From an uncultured bacterium (GTDB lineage: Bacteria; Patescibacteriota; Minisyncoccia; Phycocordibacterales; UBA9973): a DNA stretch of 12,557 bases. Within the stretch, counting starts at the first letter, position 1; each line of letters opens with the position of its first letter. The position numbers were made by a program, and so were the translations under genes. The notes below the pieces were generated by a model, which was not told the DNA's origin, searched no databases, and was given only the letters and a program-made list of their open reading frames with translations. Shown here piece after piece: positions 7,101 to 12,557 of the stretch. The stretch covers positions 1-12,557 of the forward strand of contig CAITEG010000042.1 of the NCBI GenBank assembly GCA_903891365.1, read 5' to 3'.

Positions 7101-7141
7101 TAGAGGATGTGTATTGCTAAGCAATACTAAAACATCCTCTA
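7101..7141 (-). terminator. Long hairpin after the Gly-rich gene, terminator-like
   Basis: An outer stem TAGAGGATGT (7101-7110) pairs with ACATCCTCTA (7132-7141). An inner stem GTATTGC (7111-7117) pairs with GCAATAC (7121-7127) around a TAA loop. A 4-nt bulge (7128-7131) is the only break. It lies about 39 nt after the stop of the 476-residue protein on the minus strand. What follows is CTTCTTT rather than a clean U-run. It also lies upstream of the surface-gene promoter, insulating the two genes. The rest of 6962-7179 shows no gene. Confidence 0.6.
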
Positions 7142-7179
7142 TTTGTTTGATTTAATGTACTAAAATATAAAAATTGGTA

Positions 7180-8610
7180 TTACCTACCACCACGTCCGCC
7201 CATGCGAGAACCTCCACCACCAAAGTTGGAGGACTGCATTTGACGAGAAGCACCTTGAGAACCCATACGATAGGCTCCACCAGAAGAAGGTTGAGAAGAT
7301 CTCATTTGAGTTCTTGCTCCACCTTGTTGATTGAAACCTCCCGAACGATTATAATTTCCAGCTTGTGTCCTGGCATAAGTTCCTCCATTGTTTGAAGGGA
7401 CTCTACTTTGAACATTACTCTGCTGATAACCTCCTCGTTGGTATGAACTAGAACTTTGAGTTCTGTTTCCACCAGATTGTTGTTGCATCTGTGCGTTGGT
7501 ATAAACCATTGTATTCCTACTTCTTCGAGAAGAGACGTTACTTTGGTTGTTTCCATTCTGAGAAAGAGTTCTCACTGTTTGGTTGTTTCCACGAACCATA
7601 CTACTTCTTCCACCAGAACCTCCGGTGTTGTTAGTAGTTGCGTCCCTTCCACCTGAACCAGAACCTGATCCATTGTCTGATGATCCATTTGCTGGACCAG
7701 AAGCATGACCTGTATCAGTAGAATTTGCTCTACCTCCACTTGGACCTGATGCATGTGGTTGCTGTTGATTGTTTCCTCCCCCACGGTAAGTGGTTGAGTG
7801 ATAACTGTTATCAGTTGAATGATAGCTGTTATCTGTGTAGCGAGAACTGTTGTCGGTGTAATTACTGCTCGAGTTGTAGCTTCCATTGATACTGTTATCA
7901 ATATAAGTACTCCCTCCGTTGTTGTAACCACAATTTCCTCCAAAAATTCTAGAACCAAGTCCATAGCCTAAACTATAACCTAATCCTGAACAGAAACTTC
8001 CACCAAATCCACCCTGATAACCATAGTCACAACCATAGCTGTAATTGTTTTCACAAAAACCGCTGTAGTATGGTGAGTTATAGTATGGGGACTGGTAACC
8101 TGGTGTAGCAATCGGTTGCATGCATTGTAAACCCTGTTGTCCATAAAAGTTATTTACGGTCATTTGAGTTGCCTGCGGGACATAAACTGTATCGGTTTTT
8201 CCTGGAACAGGGACCTCAACAATTTTTTCCTTGAATTCAACTTCGTTTAACTTCCTCATGTAGTCAATTTTATTACCACAATCAGTTGCAAACCATTCTC
8301 CGCCTTTAGTATAAACACTAGCTCCTGCTGGAAATATAATGTAGTTTCCATCAAAAGCATTGTGTTCTTTTTTATCAAAGCGGATAAGCCATTGTTCTTT
8401 CAAAATGTACTCCGTACAATTCGGGGGGCACGATCCATTATGGATCATTTTGGCTTCTGGCCTTTTCTTCCAATTTGCTTCCTTTGTAAGTTTATTGTAA
8501 CCATCAGTTTCGATAGTTCCATAAACCTTTACTGGTTGAGCAAATACTATCTGCGAACTCATCAGAACTACGAGCAGAGTAGTGAACAAAAACATAACTA
8601 ACTTTTTCAT
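7180..8610 (-). CDS. Secreted Gly/Ser/Asn/Gln/Arg-rich low-complexity protein
   Basis: A 476-residue protein with a signal peptide (1-24, MKKLVMFLF... VFA then Q). Residues 25-125 look like a small folded domain with C61, C65 and C111, a PPNC pair and GGEWFATDCGN. A VPVPGKTDTVYVP linker follows (133-145). Residues 155-235 are Tyr/Gly-rich with five spaced Cys (163, 186, 194, 207, 227). Residues 236-275 carry repeated Y-T/H-D/S-T-D-N-S units. From 276 to the end the protein is almost entirely G, S, N, Q and R with scattered Y/F and hardly any Lys or acidic residues. RGG and GGR motifs appear throughout, so this part is basic and probably disordered, prion-like or sticky. No membrane anchor or sorting signal is visible, so it may be released or bound to the surface by charge. 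No family recognised. A perfect Shine-Dalgarno and a near-consensus promoter suggest high expression. Confidence 0.85.
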   Translation of the reverse strand: MKKLVMFLFTTLLVVLMSSQIVFAQPVKVYGTIETDGYNKLTKEANWKKRPEAKMIHNGSCPPNCTEYILKEQWLIRFDKKEHNAFDGNYIIFPAGASVYTKGGEWFATDCGNKIDYMRKLNEVEFKEKIVEVPVPGKTDTVYVPQATQMTVNNFYGQQGLQCMQPIATPGYQSPYYNSPYYSGFCENNYSYGCDYGYQGGFGGSFCSGLGYSLGYGLGSRIFGGNCGYNNGGSTYIDNSINGSYNSSSNYTDNSSRYTDNSYHSTDNSYHSTTYRGGGNNQQQPHASGPSGGRANSTDTGHASGPANGSSDNGSGSGSGGRDATTNNTGGSGGRSSMVRGNNQTVRTLSQNGNNQSNVSSRRSRNTMVYTNAQMQQQSGGNRTQSSSSYQRGGYQQSNVQSRVPSNNGGTYARTQAGNYNRSGGFNQQGGARTQMRSSQPSSGGAYRMGSQGASRQMQSSNFGGGGSRMGGRGGR

Positions 8611-8617
8611 AACTAAA

Positions 8618-8625
8618 CCTCCTTT
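8618..8625 (-). promoter_or_regulatory. Perfect Shine-Dalgarno of the Gly-rich gene
   Basis: AAAGGAGG on the minus strand (8625-8618) sits 7 nt before the ATG at 8610. It fixes the start and is the only full-strength Shine-Dalgarno in the window. Confidence 0.9.
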
Positions 8626-8673
8626 ATTTTTATATTTTTTGTTGTAAATATTCCTAATATTGTTTTATTTATC

Positions 8674-8697
8674 TCCCAAAGACCCTTTGTTTTGGGA
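8674..8697 (-). other. Small hairpin in the leader of the Gly-rich mRNA
   Basis: TCCCAAA (8674-8680) and TTTGGGA (8691-8697) can pair. An alternative, exclusive pairing is CAAAG (8677-8681) with CTTTG (8685-8689). It lies in the middle of the roughly 120-nt predicted leader. It may stabilise the mRNA, and no known riboswitch class is recognised. Confidence 0.45.
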
Positions 8698-8736
8698 AAG
8701 AAATACAACAATACTAGAAAATTAACATTTGTGTAT

Positions 8737-8765
8737 ATGATAGCATATTTAAGGACTATTGTCAA
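8737..8765 (-). promoter_or_regulatory. Strong sigma70 promoter of the Gly-rich gene
   Basis: On the minus strand a perfect -35 TTGACA (8765-8760), a 17 bp spacer and a -10 TATCAT (8742-8737, 5 of 6), preceded by TGC as an extended -10. The expected start is near 8730, giving a leader of about 120 nt. It is divergent from pilB. Confidence 0.8.
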
Positions 8766-8790
8766 GGGTAAAGAATCCTTAATAATACGG

Positions 8791-8796
8791 TATAAT
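8791..8796 (+). promoter_or_regulatory. -10 box of pilB, near-leaderless
   Basis: A perfect TATAAT lies 8 nt before the pilB ATG at 8805, and no Shine-Dalgarno lies between. No convincing -35 is present at 16-18 bp. The predicted leader is at most about 2 nt. The box lies 25 bp from the -35 of the divergent Gly-rich gene. Confidence 0.45.
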
Positions 8797-8804
8797 AAGC
8801 CCAT

Positions 8805-10505
8805 ATGTCACTAATATTTGATGAAGATAAGCAGAATAAAAACTTAATAGATTTACAAAAACAAGAAGAAGAAGAGCTAATCCAAGCTATCGCCGAACCT
8901 AAATACGGAGTCCCCCCTATAAATCTTTCCTCTATGCCTATTGAAAATGATGCCCTACGCCTCATAGAAGAGAAAGAAGCTCGTACTGAAGAAGTTGCTG
9001 CTTTTAAAATATTGGGTAAAGACGTGCATATCGCTATGCGTTCTCCTCAGTCTGACAAAATTGCCAACTGGACAAAATTTTTCACAGACCGTGAGTATAT
9101 CCCCCACTTTTATATGGCTTCTCGTGCAAGCTTAGAGAAAGCTTGGGATAGATACAAAGAAATTTCTTATGCCGAAGAGTCTCGTGCTGGAAGTATGTCC
9201 ATATCAGGAGAAGCTTTGAAAAAATTAATGGTTGGTATAAAAAATATTGAAGATATTAAAAAAGCAGTAGAGGCTATCGAGAAAGACAATACACATACTA
9301 CTTCACACATACTAGAAGTCGCTCTTGCTGGAGCTGTCGCTATCAATGCTTCCGATATACACTTTGAACCAGAAGAAAACACTGTCAGACTTCGTTTTCG
9401 TTTAGATGGAATTCTCCATGAAGTTATGGAGATACCGCCAGCAGCTCATAAATTCATAAACTCAAGAATCAAGCTTATCTCTGGTCTTAAGATTACTTCT
9501 TCTTCTATCGCTCAAGATGGGCGCTTTAGTATTTTCCTAGATCAGGATGAAATCTCTCTTCGTGTCTCACTTATCCCTGGAGCTTACGGTGAGTCCATTG
9601 TTATGCGTATCTTAAATCCAAAATCTATCCGTGTGAAGCTTGAAGACATGGGAGTAGAACCTAAACTTTATGATGTATTCTTAAGGGAAATAAAAAAACC
9701 AAATGGTCTTATTCTCCTTACTGGTCCTACAGGTTCTGGTAAAACAACAACTCTTTACTCTTTCCTTCAAAAAATTTACTCTACAGAAATAAAGATCATA
9801 ACTATCGAAGACCCTATCGAGTATCACCTACCAGGAATAACTCAGACTCAGACAGATGCTGAAAAAGGCTATACTTTCCTTGAGGGGTTGCGTTCAGCTC
9901 TCCGTCAGGACCCAGACGTAATAATGGTCGGAGAAATCCGTGATAGTGAGACGGCTAAGATTGCAGTTGAGTCTGCTCTTACTGGTCACCTTGTCTTCTC
10001 AACTCTTCATACGAACAATGCGGCTGGAGTTATTCCTCGTCTTATCGACTTAGAAGTAAATCCAAAAATCCTAGTATCGGCCCTTTCTTTGTCTATCGCT
10101 CAAAGACTTGTCAGAAGACTTTGTGTTCATTGTAAAAAGGAAAGAGTAGTAACAGAAGAAGAACTCTATCTTATAAACAAAATGATAGAAAAAGCAAAAT
10201 CTTACAATAAAAACTTTGCAGATTATGGGGTTGACCTGGTAAATCCTTTCAAATTATATACTCCTGTTGGTTGCCTAGAGTGTAATAATACTGGCTTTAA
10301 AGGACAAATAGGAATATTTGAAGCTATATACAACGATCCAAAAATAGAAGACATCATAGTAAAGAACCCAAGTGAAAGAGAAATAAAAGAAGCCGCTAGA
10401 AACCAAGTATCCCTCACCATACAGGAAGATGGTCTGGTAAAAATCCTTAAGGGAATCACCTCTTTTGAAGAAGTATCAAGTGTTGTAGACTTCTACGAAG
10501 AATAA
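8805..10505 (+). CDS. pilB: Type IV pilus assembly ATPase PilB (GspE family)
   Basis: A 566-residue cytoplasmic hexameric ATPase that powers pilin extraction from the membrane and pilus extension, of usual length. A charged N-terminal region (1-60) leads into a MshEN/T2SSE_N-like domain (about 28-120). The linker domain holds SDIHFEP (183-189) and LRFRLDG (196-202). The motor has Walker A GPTGSGKTTT (307-316), the Asp box ITIEDPIEY (332-340), Walker B DVIMVGEIRD (371-380) with E377, and the His box TGHLVFSTLHTN (393-404). A zinc site is formed by CVHC (440-443) and CLEC (490-493), typical of PilB/GspE and absent from the retraction ATPase PilT. Other pilus genes (pilC, pilT, pilins) are not in the window. 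The gene is transcribed alone to a strong terminator directly after it. Type II secretion GspE is the alternative name, but PilB is favoured in small-genome lineages with type IV pili. Confidence 0.95.
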   Translation: MSLIFDEDKQNKNLIDLQKQEEEELIQAIAEPKYGVPPINLSSMPIENDALRLIEEKEARTEEVAAFKILGKDVHIAMRSPQSDKIANWTKFFTDREYIPHFYMASRASLEKAWDRYKEISYAEESRAGSMSISGEALKKLMVGIKNIEDIKKAVEAIEKDNTHTTSHILEVALAGAVAINASDIHFEPEENTVRLRFRLDGILHEVMEIPPAAHKFINSRIKLISGLKITSSSIAQDGRFSIFLDQDEISLRVSLIPGAYGESIVMRILNPKSIRVKLEDMGVEPKLYDVFLREIKKPNGLILLTGPTGSGKTTTLYSFLQKIYSTEIKIITIEDPIEYHLPGITQTQTDAEKGYTFLEGLRSALRQDPDVIMVGEIRDSETAKIAVESALTGHLVFSTLHTNNAAGVIPRLIDLEVNPKILVSALSLSIAQRLVRRLCVHCKKERVVTEEELYLINKMIEKAKSYNKNFADYGVDLVNPFKLYTPVGCLECNNTGFKGQIGIFEAIYNDPKIEDIIVKNPSEREIKEAARNQVSLTIQEDGLVKILKGITSFEEVSSVVDFYEE

Positions 10506-10541
10506 AATCAAAAAGTCGCCCTCAGGGGCGACTTTTTGATT
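10506..10541 (+). terminator. Intrinsic terminator of pilB
   Basis: A stem of about 15-16 bp (10506-10521 with 10526-10541), GC-rich near the loop (GTCGCCC/GGGCGAC) with a TCAG tetraloop, followed by TTTTTGATT. It starts directly after the pilB stop. Because the arms begin with A5 and end with T5 it could act in both directions. Confidence 0.92.
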
Positions 10542-10556
10542 AAAGAAAAAAACATA

Positions 10557-10690
10557 AATCTCTAAACAATCCTTTGAAAGCATGCGCTAACAAAGTAACA
10601 TATGATTACAGGATAGCCACAGTAAATATAAATATAAACCAAGACGTCCTATGCACATATATAGAGCACGGGGCCGATTGCTTAGAGATT
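10557..10690. ncRNA. Possible structured RNA closed by a 14-pair terminal helix
   Basis: In the 226-base gap between pilB and ruvB, AATCTCTAA (10557-10565) pairs with TTAGAGATT (10682-10690) and CAATC (10567-10571) with GATTG (10676-10680), separated by one A-C mismatch, closing a 134-nt element. The interior has only weak pairs (for example AGGA with TCCT) and matches no tRNA, SRP, 6S or tmRNA signature I know. The strand is unclear. Read on the minus strand the helix is followed closely by T7 (10552-10546), terminator-like. No protein-coding frame is seen here. Confidence 0.35.
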
Positions 10691-10711
10691 CATGTTCTCT
10701 TCACAGAAAAA

Positions 10712-10720
10712 TGCTATAAT
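10712..10720 (+). promoter_or_regulatory. Extended -10 promoter upstream of ruvB
   Basis: TGC-TATAAT (TG at 10712-10713, TATAAT at 10715-10720) is a consensus extended -10, which does not need a -35, and none is evident. The expected start is near 10727, giving a leader of about 41 nt without a Shine-Dalgarno. A CATACT at 10753-10758 is a weaker second candidate, 9 nt before the ATG. Confidence 0.55.
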
Positions 10721-10767
10721 CAAACTGTATTAAAGTTCTAAAACGAGTATAGCATACTAAGAAAAAA

Positions 10768-11793
10768 ATGTCAAGTAAAGATACAACAACAAAACACGTT
10801 CGGGAGGAGGCCTCAGTGCACAGTAAGGATGAGGGTTTTTTAGACCAGACACTCCGTCCAAACTTATGGGAAGAGTATATTGGACAAGAAAACATTAAAG
10901 CCAACCTTAAAATCCTCCTTACTGCAGCCGAAGAGCGTTCACATCCTGCTGAACACATCCTTTTCTATGGTCCTCCCGGTCTTGGCAAGACTACTTTGGC
11001 TCACCTTATAGCTAAAGAGACCCGTAGACAAATAAAGATAACTTCAGGACCAGCCATAGAGAAAGTGGGCGACCTCGCTTCTATACTTACAAACTTGGCG
11101 CCTGGTGATATTGTTTTCATCGATGAGATCCACCGTCTAAACAAAATGGTAGAAGAAGTTCTCTACCCTGCTATGGAGTCAGGCGTCTTAGATATTATTA
11201 TCGGTAAAGGGCCTTCTGCTAGAACTATCCAGCTTGAGCTTCCACCATTTACCCTTATCGCTGCTACTACTCGTATAGCTCTTCTTTCATCCCCTCTTCG
11301 TTCACGATTCTCAGGTGGAGTCTTCCGTCTAGAATTTTATAGTCACGAAGAAATTAAAAAGATATTATCTCGTTCTGCTAAAATTCTTGGAGTAGAGTTA
11401 GATGATGAAGGATTAGATGAGATAGCAAAAAGAGCTCGCTTCACACCTCGCACTGCGAACTACTTTCTCAAACGCTGTCGCGACTATGCTCAAGTCCACA
11501 AAATGCCTTTATCCAAAGATGCTGTGAAGAAAGCGCTTGCTTTGCTTGAAATAGATGAGATAGGACTCTCTTCTTCAGACAGAAGAGTTCTTGAAATAAT
11601 CATAAATAAATTTAATGGTGGTCCAGTAGGGCTCAAAACTATAGCTGCTGCCACAAGTGAAGAAGAAGCAACTATTGAAGAAGTAGTAGAGCCATACTTA
11701 ATCCAACTAGGCCTCCTTGAGAGGACTACTCGTGGTAGAACTGTCACAAAAAAAGGTTATGAGCATTTAGGTTTCGATTTTATTGAAAAATAA
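10768..11793 (+). CDS. ruvB: Holliday junction branch migration helicase RuvB
   Basis: A 341-residue AAA+ motor, normal length, which with RuvA drives branch migration of Holliday junctions during recombinational repair. After a polar N-tail of about 28 residues comes LRPNLWEEYIGQ (29-40). Then come Walker A GPPGLGKT (68-75), Walker B DEIH (119-122), sensor 1 ATTR (166-169), the SPLRSRF arginine-finger region (175-181) and sensor 2 FTPRTAN (225-231). The winged-helix DNA-binding domain (about 268-341) is complete, with GGPVGLKTIA and TRGRTVTKKGYEHLG. One oddity is FSGGVFRLEFY after the arginine finger, one residue longer than the common FGIVQRLEFY. The first ATG after the promoter is used. 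A start further downstream would remove only the non-conserved tail. There is no Shine-Dalgarno. ruvC follows after a single base. ruvA is not in the window, so it must be elsewhere or missing. Confidence 0.97.
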   Translation: MSSKDTTTKHVREEASVHSKDEGFLDQTLRPNLWEEYIGQENIKANLKILLTAAEERSHPAEHILFYGPPGLGKTTLAHLIAKETRRQIKITSGPAIEKVGDLASILTNLAPGDIVFIDEIHRLNKMVEEVLYPAMESGVLDIIIGKGPSARTIQLELPPFTLIAATTRIALLSSPLRSRFSGGVFRLEFYSHEEIKKILSRSAKILGVELDDEGLDEIAKRARFTPRTANYFLKRCRDYAQVHKMPLSKDAVKKALALLEIDEIGLSSSDRRVLEIIINKFNGGPVGLKTIAAATSEEEATIEEVVEPYLIQLGLLERTTRGRTVTKKGYEHLGFDFIEK

Positions 11794-11794
11794 T

Positions 11795-12301
11795 ATGAAA
11801 GTTTTAGCAATCGATCCTGGTTTTGAAAGACTTGGAATAGCTATCATAGAGAGAACTTACACCACCAAGCACAACTTGGTCTATTCAAATTGTTTTAAAA
11901 CTTCTAGTAAAATTCCTTTCCATGAACGTCTCACTCTTATAGGACTCGAGATAGAGAAAATATTAAAAAAGTATAAACCAGACGCACTAGCAATAGAGAA
12001 GCTCTTCTTCACCACAAACCAAAAGACAGCGATGGATGTATCTGAAGCTCGTGGTGTCGTTATTTACCTCGCTTCAAAGAATGGTTTAAGTATTTTTGAA
12101 TATACTCCACCTCAGATAAAAATAGCAGTGACGGGCTATGGAAAGTCTACAAAAGATGCTGTAATGTTTATGGTCCGAAAGCTCATAAAAGTAGAGGAAA
12201 GTGTTGTTTCAGACGATGAATTGGATGCTATCGCGATAGGACTCACTGCTCTCGCTTGTGAAAAAGGAATAACTGTGGATAAACCCTTGCAAAGAAAATA
12301 A
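11795..12301 (+). CDS. ruvC: Crossover junction endodeoxyribonuclease RuvC
   Basis: A 168-residue Holliday junction resolvase that cuts symmetrically in junctions held by RuvAB. The start is taken as the ATG at 11795, one base after the ruvB stop, giving the canonical MKVLAIDPG. A TTG at 11783 would add four residues inside ruvB and is less likely. The catalytic carboxylates are all present: D7 (AIDPG), E68 (AIEKLFF), D141 and D144 (SDDELDAIAIG). The KxxxxGxGxxxK-like stretch (TGYGKSTK, 113-120) is also typical. Length and layout are normal for the family. It is surely co-transcribed with ruvB and probably translationally coupled, because no independent Shine-Dalgarno exists. The pair ruvB-ruvC without ruvA differs from the common ruvC-ruvA-ruvB order. 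Confidence 0.96.
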   Translation: MKVLAIDPGFERLGIAIIERTYTTKHNLVYSNCFKTSSKIPFHERLTLIGLEIEKILKKYKPDALAIEKLFFTTNQKTAMDVSEARGVVIYLASKNGLSIFEYTPPQIKIAVTGYGKSTKDAVMFMVRKLIKVEESVVSDDELDAIAIGLTALACEKGITVDKPLQRK

Positions 12302-12322
12302 TATTTTGATACAAATAATTAT

Positions 12323-12347
12323 TATAATAGTTATTGTAAAATATTAA
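12323..12347 (+). promoter_or_regulatory. AT-rich -10 candidates before the acidic protein gene
   Basis: TATAAT (12323-12328, 26 nt from the ATG) and TATTAA (12342-12347, 7 nt from the ATG) are both possible. No good -35 accompanies either, and the stretch is nearly all A/T, so chance matches are likely. The second would fit the close -10 to ATG pattern of other genes in the window. Confidence 0.3.
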
Positions 12348-12354
12348 TTAAAAC

Positions 12355-12552
12355 ATGAGTTACAAAGACGATGAAGAAGAAGTAATTGGTGCTCCAGATA
12401 TCGGTGAAGACGATGAAGATGTTTTGTTATCTCCGGACGATTTAGATGATTCTTTATTAGACGATGATTTACTAGTAGACGATGAATTAATTGATGAGGA
12501 TGAGGAAGACATGGAGGGATTCGCTGGACTTGATGGTTCATCTGAATATTAA
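12355..12552 (+). CDS. Very acidic small protein of unknown function
   Basis: A 65-residue protein with about 30 acidic residues (19 Asp, 11 Glu) and a single Lys (K4), so its predicted pI is extremely low. Acidic runs (DDEEE, GEDDED, LLDDDLLVDDELIDEDEED) alternate with Leu, and the end (GFAGLDGSSEY) is mild. There is no signal peptide, membrane segment or Cys. It is probably cytoplasmic and largely disordered, perhaps a DNA mimic, a cation buffer or a partner of a basic protein such as a polymerase or ribosomal protein. That is only inference. It follows ruvC by 53 nt on the same strand, possibly with its own promoter. Similar short acidic hypothetical proteins are common in small-genome bacteria. 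The opposite-strand frame over it is a shadow. The composition makes a real coding sequence likely, but expression is not proven. Confidence 0.65.
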   Translation: MSYKDDEEEVIGAPDIGEDDEDVLLSPDDLDDSLLDDDLLVDDELIDEDEEDMEGFAGLDGSSEY

Positions 12553-12557
12553 ATAAT

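Noticed and set aside
7572..7964. A 130-residue frame overlapping the Gly-rich gene
   Set aside because: It is an alternative frame of low-complexity GNQ codons, giving Val/Thr/Gln-rich nonsense, and lies inside a gene with clear start signals.
8805..10505. PilT retraction ATPase instead of PilB
   Set aside because: The length, the N-terminal MshEN-like domain and the two CxxC zinc pairs are PilB/GspE features.
10542..10767. tRNA, SRP RNA, 6S RNA or tmRNA in the pilB-ruvB gap
   Set aside because: No TTCGA-type T-loop, anticodon stem, SRP tetraloop motif or tmRNA ends can be found.
11783..11794. TTG start for ruvC inside ruvB
   Set aside because: It adds four residues not seen in RuvC proteins. 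The ATG at 11795 gives the canonical MKVLAIDPG start.

Overview
The window reads as a piece of a small-genome bacterium, most likely a Candidate Phyla Radiation (Patescibacteria) lineage of the Parcubacteria type. This is inferred from the sequence alone. The composition is AT-rich. A polA lacks a usable proofreading domain, a HolA-like protein is about half normal length, and ribosome binding sites are mostly absent. Large cysteine-repeat and Gly/Asn/Gln-rich secreted proteins sit beside a type IV pilus ATPase. All long reading frames are intact with UGA as stop, so the genetic code is standard (table 11), not the UGA=Gly code of Gracilibacteria or Absconditabacteria.

Left part (1-8610), all on the minus strand. 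Read in the direction of transcription: a secreted Gly/Asn/Ser/Gln/Arg-rich protein (7180-8610), a large surface protein with twelve 21-23-residue Cys repeats, FN3-like domains and a C-terminal membrane anchor (4415-6961), tsaE for tRNA t6A synthesis, polA, a small membrane methyltransferase of the ICMT/PEMT type, a short DNA polymerase III delta-like protein joined to it by an ATGA overlap, and the start of a single-pass membrane protein that leaves the window at base 1.

Right part (8805-12557), all on the plus strand: pilB (type IV pilus extension ATPase) with a strong intrinsic terminator, a 226-base gap holding a possible structured RNA and a promoter, then ruvB-ruvC (Holliday junction branch migration and resolution) almost touching, then a 65-residue extremely acidic protein. 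The two halves diverge from 8611-8804, which carries a strong promoter for the Gly-rich gene and a -10 box for pilB.

Two kinds of expression signal stand out. The two secreted-protein genes have near-consensus sigma70 promoters (TTGACA, 17 bp, TATAAT or TATCAT). One of them also has a perfect Shine-Dalgarno sequence and a leader of about 120 nt. Several housekeeping genes (the left-edge gene, polA, tsaE, pilB) instead have a -10 box only 6-8 nt before the ATG and no Shine-Dalgarno, which predicts leaderless or nearly leaderless mRNAs. Functionally the window mixes replication and repair (polA, HolA-like, ruvBC), tRNA modification (tsaE) and a cell-surface group (two secreted proteins next to pilB) that could serve attachment. 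That last link is inference from proximity.
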